Positions 1-14,999 of a stretch of DNA of 64,000 nt are shown here, piece after piece; positions within the stretch are counted from its first letter, which is position 1; every line of letters begins with the position of its first letter. The notes beneath the pieces are model-generated. The model saw only the letters and a list, made by a program, of their open reading frames with translations. It did no database searches and was not told where the DNA came from. Source of the stretch: Sphagnum compactum (lineage: Eukaryota; Bryophyta; Sphagnopsida; Sphagnales); the NCBI GenBank assembly GCA_965153455.1, contig OZ234495.1, positions 2,976,001-3,040,000 on the forward strand. The letters are read 5' to 3'. A program made the position numbers and the translations under genes.

Positions 1-940
1 GTTTTCTCTTTAAATTTAAAATTCCTTTCCCCAAGATTAGGCACACAATTCAAAGTTCCCAATTTCTTAGATACTTGATCTTCCCCTTTCATGAAACAAT
101 GCATAAAACTACCATGTATACCAAACATGGTTGAAAAATCACACCTAGATAAACCTTATGAACCCCTTTGAACCTATCATCCTTTCCATTTGAATGCATC
201 TCAAAACAATAAAGAGCCCAACTATTATCCACTTTTTCTTCTGTGTAGTGGAACTTTATGAGAAACAAACATTCCACCTCCTTTTGCATAGCAAACCCCC
301 TTTCAGATGCAACCTCCAAGCAAATGATTCTTGTAACAAAAATCACTAACGCTATAAAAACTACGCATCACTAACGCTATAAATATTATGCATTGCAGAC
401 AAGCAATTGTGAGATTTGGTGGCAAACTCCTTTGGCCCCAATTTTCATAGAGATTTGGGTTTGGTCCCTAGTTTTTTTTCAAGTGTAATTTTGCATCCCC
501 ATTTTTTACATTAATCCCTCGTTGTGATGTAATTGAGGAACTTCCTACCCAATTACAACTACTTTATGCATGACTTTATTACTTTTTTAAAAGTACATAC
601 ACGAGCTTTGAAAGGGACGATAAAAGACGATAAATTGTCTTTGGAAGTTCAATGTATATCGTCTTTAGAAACTCCTAAAATTGTATGTGAAATCTAAACC
701 CATCGAAACACTTAAATTACTATACACTTAAAGTTACCCTCTCCCATCCTTTTAGGAGCCAAGCTAATAATGTTGGTGATACCTTCCTTATGCCCATGGC
801 AAGTTCATAATTTAAGTGTTAGCTTTGAAGATGGGTGGCCCACCCTCTACTAAATTCCAAGCTAATGACAAGCTACCAAAGTACTTGAGATCCCGAATGA
901 GTTTCACTCCAGGGAATGGAATCTCAAATGAGGTGCCTTC
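1..940. other. AT-rich stretch without a recognisable gene
   Basis: Low-complexity AT-rich DNA. Short open frames here have no recognisable domain, no splice structure and no homology that I can name. I see no RNA gene. Confidence 0.5.
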
Positions 941-949
941 AAACTGTGG

Positions 950-1720
950 GATCTCAATTGAGGTGTCGCGACGCACGCTCTCGTCTCTCTTCTTCTTCTG
1001 TTTGTCTGCGGTCGTGGTGTGTGCTTTTTGTCGTTGACGTTCTTTTCTGCTGCTGCTGCTGCTGCATCGATCCGGTGTCTTTCGCCTACTTCGAACGACA
1101 AACTGCGTTGTTACAGGTTTTTCTGGTGTCGTTGCTGCACTGCTGGCCCGTGATTTTCCATCCGGCAATGCGCAGGTTCATTTCCTCCCTCCCAAACCAC
1201 ACTATTGATTGACATCGGTTCTTTTCCTCATTTCAAATCCGTCGCCTCCTCCGGGCTTCCTCTCTCTCTATCCAACTTTCGAAAGAAACGGAGATCTGGT
1301 ATTCTTATCATGTCATGGTAATACTACAACAGTTTCAAGCTCTTCTAGCAGTAGTTTTGGAAATATTTTGTTGCGGTTCAGCATGGTAGTGGTATTAGCT
1401 TGCGGCAAGGAAAGGGAAGGAAAAAAAAGCAAATTTGTGTTTCTCCACTTCTGTTGCTGCACTATCGTCATCTCTCCTCTTTCGGTTGTTTTGAGAAACA
1501 GAGATCTCGCTTTCCTTTTTTTTGTGTGGATTATTTTTTTTCCAGTTTCTTATTGTTGAGGTGGTAGAGCTACTATTGATGCTGGACAAAACTGTCTCTG
1601 GCTACCATCAAAAAACAACTGAACACCTCTGGATTGTCTTTTAGGTCTGTTGAGAATCTTTGAGCTCAGGTATAGGTAGTGGTCTTCTAGAAGGAATCAG
1701 TGAGAACTGCTAAGTAGAAG
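950..1720 (+). promoter_or_regulatory. Probable promoter and 5' leader region of the O-fucosyltransferase gene
   Basis: Base composition changes here from AT-rich to mixed, with many CT-rich runs (TCTCTTCTTC, CTCTCTCT) and CTG/TGC triplet runs, as is common in plant 5' leaders. It lies upstream of the first recognisable coding exon of the + strand glycosyltransferase gene. Open frames on both strands in this stretch overlap one another and look like by-products of the biased composition. No TATA box or start site could be fixed. The assignment rests on position and composition only. Confidence 0.3.
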
Positions 1721-2180
1721 ATGCGATTTTGATCCGTTGTGTTTCTTGCAGACATCTTAGATCTTGATGATGAGCAGGCCAGCTTCTCATTCTATGCATG
1801 TGCTACACTGAGTTTGTTCACAAGCTGATTGACATATTGTTGTACTACATCTGTTCTTTTCTTCCACCAGAAATGCTAATATCTGAGTGGCTGAATGCAA
1901 TTTGGTTTGGATGCATCAGTGTTGGGAAAAACATGGAAATAGGAATTTAAGATGCAAGGCAGAAGAGATTTTTTGTACTCTGTAGTTTAGGATTTTAGCC
2001 TAGGAATATTTTCTTCAATGCTTTCTTTCAGTTATATACTCAAGAATGCTGATTTCCACAATTGTCCGACAAATTGTATGGCTGGGGAGTTCTGTGTGTA
2101 GAGGGGTGTCATGGAAGGTCCAACACAAAGATGAAGGGAGGAGGCCATGGGAAGGAGCAGAGTCACGATGGACTGCTAAA

Positions 2181-5100
2181 ATGGGATGTGTCACCCGAAC
2201 CTATTTGCCATGTGTGGTATTGCTCCTGTGTGCTCTTTCTCTCCTCTCTTACATGAGGGAGGAAAAGCACATTCATCTGGCACAGGTACATTTAGGGTTT
2301 GGAATAGCAGCAAAGAGAAACAGAATGGGATAACCTACGTCTTAGTGACTCAGTAGACACTTTGTGTATGATGGAAAAGGAGAATGGAAACAATGCAATT
2401 AATGACTGAGAGTAGCAAAGAAGCAACAGACTACAAGAAAGAAAGCAGAGGCATTTTGGGAAGAAATCTTAAATATACTATGACAGAAATGGGGTGCCCA
2501 GGTCTAGGAAGGGAAAAAGTGTCAAACAGAGTGATGCCACCACATTGGCAATATGTCCTCAGCCTCTTAATCAGAGGTCAATTTAGTTGATGCCTTTTGT
2601 CAAAGACAATTTCTTCCAAACTGTTGTGGATGAGGGTCACAATAATCGGAGTGCAGAGTTGCTTCTGACTCTCAGATTGCACACAGGTAGAAGCAGACTC
2701 TCAGCCTGCTGGGTTGGCACAAGCAGATCAGCATACACTGGTGAGTTCTGCTTACATAGAGAATACTGCTTTAAAGGTCAGCTGCAATTTTGTGGTGTGA
2801 CAGTTCAGTCCTATCCTTAATGTTTGCCATTCTTCTTTTTCTCCTTCAATGTGTTGCAGTTCTAGAAGGTGGAAGATTCATAGAACTGTACTTTTTGTGT
2901 GCAGTTAAATGTGAGCACTCTGAGAAGCAGCTTTCCATTGGTGGGATGGCGGTCGTCATCAGCTGTCCGAACTGTTCATTGGCCACGTCAGTAGTGGCAA
3001 ACCATCCCCTAGTTTCCAGAGTGGCCAAAGCCTTGCTTTCTTGTCATCTTCACTAAGATTTCCTCTTTTTGATGCATCAATTATTTGGACATTTGTCAAA
3101 ATACCCTTCCTGTAGTGTCCAAGAATTATCTTCTCCTATGAATTCTGTATGGATTGAGATCAGCCAGGTCTACCCAAGCAAGGGTTTTATGTAAGATTGC
3201 AAGAACACGCCTGTTCTGATGACCAGGGTGTAACCTGCAGCACCACCTGAAAGGAGCAATGGATATCTGGTTGTTCGTTGCAATGGTGGACTGAACCAGC
3301 AGCGGAGTGCTGTAAGTCTTTGCTTTCCCATTGTTGCTGTTGTCATGTCCAATTATGTACACACAGTGCACCCTGCATCCATTTTCCTATACTTGCATCT
3401 AACCCAGGTGGCTTGCACTTTTGCTCAATTTAAGAAACTTGGGAACTAGAGGTTAGAGGAAGTGATGATGTTGTTAGTGATGGAGGTGGTGATCTTCTAG
3501 TCAAGTAGTTGCCCTGAGATTTTTACACTGAAATGAAGCTTCATTATTGGTGAAAATTGTACAGAAAAGAATATTAAGCAGGAACTTGTTGAAATATCAC
3601 TTTGCTTTGTGTAATTTGCATGTTCTTTTCCCTGAGTACAAGTAACTGGCTGGATCCAGATTGCTTAGACTAATCAGGCTTTCATGAGGGCCAAACGTGT
3701 TTCAAAGTGCCTCGGGGTTGCATGGAACTATTTTGTACTGTCAGTTGATCCAAAAGACAGGTCCTCGGTTGTATGAGAAAGTATCTTAAATGATGAAGTT
3801 CTTTGGCCACCTGGTGCAGATATGTAATGCTGTTCTGGCTGCAAGGATCATGAATGCTACACTGGTAGTGCCAGAGCTGGATACAAATTCCTTCTGGCAT
3901 GATAGAAGGTATGTCATCTTATGCTTCTTGTATCTGGTTTCAATTTAACTTTTCTAAGTGTGTCTGTTCCAATTATTCTGTTGCACATGTATAGTTCAGG
4001 GTTTGTGATATACACGATATTAAATAGCATGGTTTGGCAGAACATTATGCTATTCAGTTTTGGGCAGTGATGAGAGCATTTCATTGTAGTGGCTTTTCAG
4101 GTATCTATGATGTTGACCACTTCATCAGCTCACTTGCTAAAGATGTCAAAATTGTAAAAAAACTGCCTTATTTTCTGGTGAATCGAAGGAGAAAAAGGAG
4201 ATTGAAACCTATCCAGGTGCCAAAGTAAATTCCTCTTGGTTGTGTTGACTTTGCCACATTTGACACCAAAGTACTTAGGATGGGAGTTATGGCCTGTGGA
4301 GGATTGCTTTCACTTCTTGTTTCAAACTGGTTTTCAATCAAATTCAGGGGCTGTTCATAGGAAGTTCTCACAATGATTATTCTGAAACCTTTCAGACATG
4401 AACTTCCTATTGTCACTGAGAAACTTCTCTGGGACAAAGTCCCTTCACATTTTTTCCTCTGACCTTCACAGATAGCTGCTAACATAGTCTTTTTGGAGAC
4501 TTAACCACCAACTGTGACACCTGCAGACAGAAGCCACTTTGCAGTCTGAGTGAGATGCTTCATCTTACATAGTGATTTTTCTGTTTGCAGATGATTCCTC
4601 CACGGAATGCATTACCAGATTGGTACATATCTGTAGCTCTGAAAAAAATGCGAGAGCATAGGGCAGTGTATCTTTCCCCCTTTGCACACCGCTTGGCTGA
4701 AGACCTGGATAACCCTGAGTATCAGCGGCTGCGCTGCCGTGTTAACTTCCATGCTTTGCGGTTCCGAGAAGATGTACGGAACCTTAGTAGCAGTATTGTT
4801 TCACGCTTGCGATCTGGGGGTCATTTTCTGTCTATCCACCTGCGTTTTGAAATGGATATGCTTGCTTTTGCAGGGTGAGTGTAACCCTGCTGTGGTCTTA
4901 GCTTCTTGACTAATTTCCTTGAATTGAAGTAGAGTTCATCTCTGCATACTTTGCATGTCTATCACTGATGTTCATTTCAGGCAGTCATCATCCATCTAAT
5001 TTCAACAAGAGTGGGCATCATTGCAGGTGTGTGGATATCTTCACCCCTGAAGAGCAGGAAATTCTGCTTAAGTACCGCAAGGAAAACTTTGCTGAAAAAA

Positions 5101-5915
5101 CACTGATTTCTTCGGAGAGACGCATGATTGGAAAATGCCCTCTCACTCCAGAGGAAGTGAGTAATCATCCTCCACCTGCATTGTTGCTTTCACACCACTG
5201 TGATGCAGTGATAGTTTCCTTCTACCTCAATTTTTTAGCATGCTCCATGTTGGAAAGGAATGTCCCCTTTGCAAGCCTTTCAAGTCTTCTGCACCTATTG
5301 CTGTGTTTGGTGACAAGTCCAATCCCATGTTTGTGGCAGGTGGGTTTGACTTTGCGTTCCCTGGGCTTTGATAAATCGACACGCCTATACCTTGCTGCAG
5401 GAGAAATATTTGGGGGTGAGCGTGTATTGCAGCCCCTGCGATCTCTATTCCCTCGTCTTGAAAACCACACATCAATGGCTACCTCAACAGAATTGCGAAA
5501 GTTTAGCTCAGAAGGAAGAGGCTTAATAGGTCCAGCAGTGGATTACATGGTGTGTCTGCTCTCTGATGTCTTCATACCAACTTATGATGGACCAAGCAAT
5601 TTTGCAAACAATTTGATGGGGCATCGCCTCTACTATGGGTTCCGCAAAACCATCAGGCCTGACCGGAAAGCTTTAGCACCACTTTTTCTTGCCAGGGAGG
5701 CTGGGGTGATAGAAAAGGAAGCGTTTGAGATGAAAGTGAGAGAAGTCATGGGCGGTAGCTGGCTCAGTGGCCTCCAAAGACGTGTCCCACCTGAGTCTTT
5801 CTACACAAATCCATGGCCAGAATGTTTCTGTAAACCACATGCAAGAATGCAGGCACATCGGTGCCCCAACCCTGAGCATATGCATGCTCAAGATGATGGG
5901 GATGACGACTTCTAA
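2181..5915 (+). CDS. O-fucosyltransferase family protein (PF10250/DUF246 type), split gene
   Basis: This is a plant GDP-fucose O-fucosyltransferase-family glycosyltransferase, normally a Golgi type II membrane protein. The probable first exon (2181-2285) encodes MGCVTRTYLP followed by a hydrophobic leucine-rich anchor and ends in a CAG/GTACAT donor. An in-frame Met also exists at 2046. Recognisable exons follow: 3241-3311 (GYLVVRCNGGLNQQRSA, the family's donor-binding loop), 3820-3908 (ICNAVLAARIMNATLVVPEL), 4090-4216 (SGFSGIYDVDHF), 4591-4874 (RCRVNFHALRF, then HLRFEMDMLAFAG), 5027-5156 (CVDIFTPEEQ to CPLTPEE) and 5340-5915 (LYLAAGEIFGGE, DVFIPTYDG, GHRLYYGFRKTI, acidic C-terminus). Junction phases agree across these exons. 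Coding sequence between 2286 and 3240 is not resolved: the 3241 exon needs one base from an upstream exon I could not place. The exact acceptor glycan or protein cannot be told from sequence. Confidence 0.85.
5157..5339 (+). other. Stop-free intron of 183 nt inside the O-fucosyltransferase gene
   Basis: It is bounded by GAA/GTGAGT and TTGTGGCAG/GTG. Its length is exactly 61 codons and the host reading frame runs through it without a stop. The family alignment goes straight from CPLTPEE to VGLTLRSLG, so the segment is an intron by homology. If retained it would insert 61 mostly hydrophobic residues, so both isoforms are frame-compatible (exitron-like). Confidence 0.65.
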
Positions 5916-7380
5916 TATTGCTGCTTAAATGTCAATTTCCCTGCTGTGAATTCTGGTGGTGATTTCAAATCGATTTGGTGGAACAAAGTACAATGATGGT
6001 GTCCAACACCCAGGTCTTGAGCACAGTAAATATCATGAAGCAATTGCCGGCAATCTGCACTTCAAGTCTGGTTAGTTCATTTATACCATACCAGTTGCAA
6101 ACACACTTGCAGCTTAAAATGTGCAAGCTTCCTGTTTCCAATTGGATGTCATATGTCATGCTGACTACACAAGTAGCTCCAATCCCTTACTGATTCCCTT
6201 GTCAGATTGTGAAGTAGAGAAATCTAGTTTCATGGGAAGGATGGTGAAGAAGAATATGATTTTGCATTGAGTGATGACAGTTATCACTCTCAGTCATGGC
6301 AGTTGTTGCAGCTGGAGTTTTAGAGTTTTATAATTCCACTTTGGATGGTCCTTAATGTCTTTCACATTAGGGCTTCAGCCACATTCTCCAAGTAGGCAAA
6401 ATTCCATAGAGTAGTGATTCTTCACAGGTTTCTAACATGCCAAGCCCAAAACTTTTGGGTAAAGCAAGATATCATTGAAATTGTATTGCATACAGATGAT
6501 ACTTATGGGAGAGTTTTCTTTCCCTTTTATTTTGCGGGGAGGATTACTAGGTGAAGAACCTCATGACCATCATTGCTGAAACTTGTTGAACTCCTCACTC
6601 ACAGATACTGTAGGTGTCACAGTTGGAACAAATAAAGTCGAAAGTTTTCTCTGAGTACTGTCATCTAGGCAGGTAGGTACTGCCTTTGTTTAAAAGGTAA
6701 CAATGTTGTACCTTCTAGTTTGGTGGCCACTTGGAATTGTTTGTACAACACTGGTACCAGAGAATCTGTGATCTTGGGCGCTTTGCATTGTAGGTGGAAC
6801 CTGACGGCAAGTCACCGCATTGAATTTGAATTTTCTTTCAATAAGTAATGGGAAACAGAATTGGAGGGTTGGAGGCATTTGAAGAATCTTGCTCATAACC
6901 ACACTAGAGGCCAGGGGTTTTTTTCTAACCATGTATGTATGTAGTAGAGGGTGTTGAATAGGCTTGCATCCAGATGCAAAGAAAACATGTTATGGCCAAT
7001 GAAATTGCTGGATTTTGTGTAATAGGGTTTTGTATGTTTGTGAGAAGTTTAGAGGACCAATGGAAATGGTAGAAAGGGGCCTGAAGAAATTTGTTTCAGG
7101 CTAATGGGATTACTGGATTTGTTTCTTGTTTTTGGGTTTCCATGTTTCACAACTCTTCATTTCTCAACAATTTTGTTTGGCTCACAAAAAATTTCATATC
7201 TTTGCATTCTACTTTTTTACTTATGCACAAAGAATACAATAGTGACAACAATAGTCTACACACCCAAGTTTGTCACAAGAAAGGAGAATCCTAAGCAGGC
7301 TACTTTTCAACTCATCTGGAAGCCAAAAGTGGTGTTGTGGTACATCTCTTTTCCCTTCCGGTTTTCTCACAACTTCTATT
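5916..7380. other. Downstream region of the O-fucosyltransferase gene; no further gene seen
   Basis: The first few hundred bases probably contain the 3' untranslated region of the upstream gene. No poly(A) site could be fixed. The remaining frames are short and unrecognised. Confidence 0.4.
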
Positions 7381-7384
7381 GAAA

Positions 7385-7870
7385 TGTCAAGGCGTGTCTC
7401 ATCACATATGTTACCGTTTTAGTAGATGTTTTTACTATGTCCTCCCTTTATGTCCTCTCTTCATGCAATATATTACAATCGTTTGGTATGTCTTCTCTTT
7501 TTCCTTGCAATGTCTTGCAACTTCTTTGCAAATACCAAGACACATGTAATCTACATTTTTCTATCGTTTTACAAGTATGTTTTGTCTTCTTGCAATTTAG
7601 AGTTGTTTGGTATAATCTCTTCTTTTCTTCTTTGTAATTTTTTGTGACATCTCTTGACACACCAAAGTGTGTGTCATTTACATTTGTTGTCGTTTTATCA
7701 AGCTTATGGTATTCTTCTCTTCTTGCACTATGGAACTTTTTGGTACATGTCTTCTTTCTTCCTTACAATTGTTTTGCAACTTCTCTTCAAATACCAAGGT
7801 GTGTGTCATCTACATCTATTGTTGTTTTATTGAATGTTTTTGGTCTATCTTCTTTTCTTGTAGACAAGAA
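7385..7870. repeat. Degenerate tandem repeat, about four copies of 120-150 bp
   Basis: A module of the form '...CATxTACATxT...GTCGTTTTA...TCTTCTCTTCTTGCAAT...AATACCAAG' recurs with marker segments near 7404, 7551, 7674 and 7808. The copies are diverged. The strand bias to T and C opens overlapping frames in this stretch, which I do not regard as genes. Confidence 0.6.
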
Positions 7871-8639
7871 TTATTATTATACTTTTCAATTTTTTCATAC
7901 GCAACAAAAAAACAATTTAAAAGATGGGAAACATGCCAATTTGGAGAGATGTGATGGCATATGTCTAGAGTACGTTGGTGGATTGGGCGTCTTTTTTGTC
8001 CATTTTAGATGCATTGCAAATCAACGACTCAAGGCAATTACAAAGGTTCATGACTAAGGCCTTGGGTCTTCATTTTCAAATGTTTAGACCCATGAATGTT
8101 GATGAAGTTTGTTAAAAAATTGAAGATCTATGAACTTATGTTGTGGATCACTCATATCCTTTGACAACCAAAAAAAAAAACAACCTTGCACACAACATTA
8201 AAAATAAATAAAACCAGCCTTGTTCAAGATATTAAGGGTGGTTGCTCACCACGCCCAATTTTCAAAAAAGGAAACACCTTCCGTGAATGTCTAATTGTGT
8301 GGGGAAAAATATTACAAGCAACAAACCTAGATGTTTGATTGCTTTGAAAAGAAGTAATTATGAGCCCTGAACAAACATTTTGCAAGAAAAAACTAGAGGC
8401 AAAAATGGTTGATAAGGCTTGCCCAAAACAACAACTATACAATAAAAATTACAAACTACAGATAAAATAGTTTTTTGGGGATGGTTCTTATAAAATACCA
8501 GGGATTTTATTCAAATTTTTAATATCGAAAAATTGGCGGATTTTTCCCAAAAATTAGTTAATTTAGTCCACTTTACATTAGAAAAAACTTTTTTTATTTC
8601 CTAATTTGTTCTGGTGGAGAAAACCACAAAAATTGTCTC

Positions 8640-9110
8640 AAATAAAACACTGGCCCTTTATGGGTCAGATTTTAATCATCGCGGTGTGCATGTGTGTAAA
8701 GTCCCTCTTGTTTTACCTATCTTCAAACCCTAATTTTGGGCATCAATTTTTGCAATTAGGGGAATTTTGAGATTTTTAATTGGTTCTCTATAGTAAAAAA
8801 AATGAATTAATAAATATTATAAATAACTATTCGAGTTGGCCCTTATGGGTCGGATATCATCCTAGTGTGCAAAATCTTACATGATTTCTTCACAAGAGTG
8901 GACGTGTATAAGCCCTACCTTTTAACCTATTCCCAAAACCTAAATTGTTTTCCACATGAACTTTTCAAATAGGGAATTTTGAGTTTCTTAATGGGTTTCC
9001 TTTTTTGCGAATTAAAATGAATTATTAAATATTTTGGATGGCGCTTATGGGTTAGATTTATTTTTTTGGTGCAAAATCTTAGATGATTTCTTCGCAATTG
9101 TGCATATGTA
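8640..9110. repeat. Three diverged direct copies of a unit of about 190-200 bp
   Basis: The phrase GGCCCTTATGGGTCGGAT (with variants) recurs near 8650, 8837 and 9039. Each copy is followed by similar text: a GTGCAAAATCTTA-type segment, TGATTTCTTC, GTGTAAAG, then an AT-rich tail containing AATTAAAATGAATTA. No coding potential was seen. Confidence 0.6.
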
Positions 9111-9394
9111 AAGTTTCATTTTTAAAGCTTGTCTCATTTTTTAGCCATGTCTATATTTAGGCAATGGGTATAATGTTAGTGTAAAAGACATACAAAAAAT
9201 GAAATAGGGTTTTGTGGCTTAAGCTTGTGTTTATTAACTCTACAACAATAGTGTTTTATGTGGTCAATCAAATTGTTATAAGCATGGGAGCCTTGAATTG
9301 TTTATAGTTGTTTTTGAAAGTCAACTTTCACTTCAATTCTAGTGACATGGATAACATGAAAAGACAAATTAACAAAAAAAATTTGTAATCGAAT

Positions 9395-9650
9395 TTTCAT
9401 AATTTGGTTGAATTCAACCAATCTGTATTCAATCGAATTCAATATGATTCAATTCAACTAAATTAAATTCAATTGAAATTCAATGGGAACATTAATCTTG
9501 TTGAATCCAAAGAAAATGAATATTGTGCTTGATTTAATTCAATAAAATTTGAATTTCATTCAATGTATTTGAATTCAATTTTGGAAATTTTGATCGAATT
9601 CAAATTCAATTGAGTTGCATTCAATTCAACTTGCATTATGCAAATTCATT
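9395..9650. repeat. AATTCAA/TTGAATT-rich low-complexity tract
   Basis: About 250 bp are built largely from ATTCAATT and its complement AATTGAAT, giving many overlapping short palindromes such as TTGAATTCAA. It looks like an expanded simple sequence rather than a gene or element end. Confidence 0.6.
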
Positions 9651-12330
9651 CAACATAATTTTTTATCTAAATAGAACTTCATTTTCACAAAATCAAATTC
9701 ATTTTTCTTCATTTCATTGTCATTGGTAGTGCGGAGTAGCACAAAACTCAAATGATGTAATAGTTTCATGCTAGCATAGGCTTGTGCCTTGGTGTGTCCT
9801 AGTGGGACCGATTTGAGAGCCTTGAATTGTTTTGAGTAATTTTCTTTAATAAAATGGTATTTAAATGTTGTAATAGTTTTATAAGTTTGTGCCAAAGCTA
9901 TGTGGCCACATGAAATTGCAAGAATTAAAGCCTTGATTTGTTTTGAAGAGCTATTTCATTTGAAGAACTAATATTGTATGTACTTTACATGTTGTATGTC
10001 TTTTGCATGTGACCCATTTATTTCACATTTCATTTTTTTCCTCAAGTTTCCATGTCCCATACCTAACCACAATTATTAGCTATGTATTATCTACTAACCA
10101 TCCACATGCATCTACACACCTATTAGTCATTAAGTGCATTACCTATTAACTATTTGTAAAGGGTCAAAATGAGTTAAGCACCCACTAGTGCACTCATGCA
10201 AGATGGATGGTGTGTGGATATGAACTACTTTTTCATTTTATTCATGTCCCATAACTTAACCAACCTATGTACTAATCATCCACATGCATCTACATACCTC
10301 ATAATCACCAAGTGTTTTACCTACCTACATAATAATGATTTACACTCCCTATTACTTCCTATGATGATATTTATCCATTTATGTTACATTTAAACTTGGA
10401 GTTATGGTTATCAATAAAAAAAATTAATTAATTATATTCAAACTTGTTGTCTGGGGATACAAGTTCAGTTGGTTGTTGATGTGGCATCACTAAAATTAAC
10501 ATTTTTTTTTGTGTTGAAATTTTTTAAACAAACATCAATGTGATTAAAATCTTTAGAAAATGAACATTTTTTTTAAACATTATCATTAAACTAACTTTGC
10601 GACAATTTATTAACATTTGCAACTTCAATCAATGGTTCGATGTTTTTTTCCTTGCAATTGAATTTTCCAAGAGCCTCATAGCTTCCACACCACAAATTTC
10701 CAACAATGTGAAGCTTTCACCATAGAACTTCCACAAAATTTAGACACCTCTTGACTTTGCACCATTTGAATTTCAACATTTATCACATTCAAAAAAAAAA
10801 AAAGGACAATGAAAAGAAGGGAAGCCTGGAAAGCAAATGAAAGAGGAGATTGGTGACATGCACAATTTGATGTCATCAACAAAACAATTGCAAAGATCAC
10901 AAAAAGTTGGCACTGGACACAAATAAAACTCTAAGGAAGATCTAAGAAAGCTCTATAAGTAAAAGACAAAAACTTGGCATCACATGACAACCAACAACTA
11001 GAATGAAGATTTGAAAAAACTTGGGGAGCAAAAGATGGAAGAAATTAAAAACAATTTCCAAGACAAGAGGAAAGAAACATGACCAAAACTTGTATTAAAA
11101 AGACAAACATAACTTGATCAATGAGCTAAAAGTTAAAAAAAGAAGCATGTGCAAACACAAATGAAAGTTCCTTGCATAGTAAAGTGTAAAAATTGACACA
11201 TCATTATGCAAAATTTAATGCCATGCCAAAAGAAAAAAAATGTTGCATGGCATGATGATGGAACTTCAACCTTTTTCTTATCAACACAATATTATCATGA
11301 ATGAAGATGCAAAGCTAGAGATTAGTAGCTTACATATCAACAAAAAAGCTATTAGGTTTAAATGGTGATGAGTGATTTTTATACTATAACTATTGGTGTT
11401 TGATAACTAGTTACCTGCCACTTTTTTTGGTATCCTATAAATCATTAACAACTTTATTGAAAAATAGTTAATGCTAAGTTTGAATAAGCCTTTGCATAGG
11501 CAAGTAGTACCTTCACAAGGGAAGGGGAAATATGAAGGTCTATAGAATATGTTACAAGGTAGAACCTTAGTAAGTTAGTTGTGATTCATTCAAAACTAAT
11601 TAGATTCCCAATGATGGTGTACTTATGAATGCAAATTTATATATGTCAAAAACATGGGTTCTACTATATATATAGGCCTTAGTGGCGAGAGTGAACTAAC
11701 AACCCATCAATTCACCATGAAAGATGAATGATTGTTGGATAGGAAACATTTTTTCATCAATGGGTTTCAAGTCCTTAGTTTACCATGGTCATTCACTTTA
11801 GTTTTATTTTTATTACCAAACTATTAATGACCCATTAATGATTTACTTACATACCAACCATCTTTGTGCATCAACTTATATAATCTTATGCTACCGACTT
11901 CAAAGGACCTACATTTTATATCTAAGGTTATTTACAAGATGAAACAATTACAAACAAAAAAATTTACTTTCAACTTGGGTTTTGTAAATTTTTTATTTTA
12001 GGATTTACAATTGCCATCTTAATTGGTTTCACAAATTTTCCTGGTGTAATTGATACAAAAATAAAAAAATAAAAAATTCTCTCAATAAGGGAAGATTGAT
12101 TTTCATGTTAATAGAATTAATAAAAAAGTGAAAAATGATTCATGTGGAAACTTTATATGATCATGGAATTTTGGTTTTGATGTTAATGTAGGATTCAAGG
12201 AACAAATGAAAATATATATATCAATGTTATGATCTTATGTTAGTTTGATTGTCACTAGTAATCCAAATAAAACATTGAAGACCAAGATGTATTTTTATGA
12301 CTAGAAATCAAGTTACATTGATCCTGGGTA
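9651..12330. other. Gene-free AT-rich stretch
   Basis: Only short, AT-biased frames are present. None shows a domain, a splice structure or a transposon motif that I recognise. Confidence 0.45.
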
Positions 12331-12336
12331 ATTTCA

Positions 12337-12363
12337 GGTTTAGGGTTTAGGGTTTAGGGTTTA
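12337..12363. repeat. Interstitial telomere-type repeat (TTTAGGG)3
   Basis: Three perfect TTTAGGG units plus partial units at both sides. TTTAGGG is the usual plant telomere unit. The tract is short and internal, so it is an interstitial copy and not a chromosome end. Confidence 0.85.
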
Positions 12364-12486
12364 CAGTAGACCTCATTGAGCTCCTTCACAAATCACATTG
12401 GAGTCTGGACAATGGGTTGTAGAAGCATTGAAAACTTGAAAAATCAGATTGTGGTCAATCATGTAATTGTAGTGCTTCTTGATTGA

Positions 12487-12510
12487 CATGAATGAATGAA
12501 TGAATGAATG
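12487..12510. repeat. Microsatellite (AATG)n
   Basis: Five to six perfect AATG units, just downstream of the 3' end of the cytokinin dehydrogenase pseudogene. Confidence 0.85.
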
Positions 12511-12575
12511 GCGCTAAGTTTTGATGGCATCAAATATCATTCTCAGTGTTGTATGTACAAACAAGAAGTCAAGTT

Positions 12576-14993
<2,418 letters not shown>

Positions 14994-14999
14994 CTGAAA

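Noticed and set aside
812-1168. A 118-codon - strand frame rich in Ser, Arg and Lys
   Set aside because: It runs antisense through a CT-rich leader-like region, overlaps other open frames on both strands, and has no recognisable domain.
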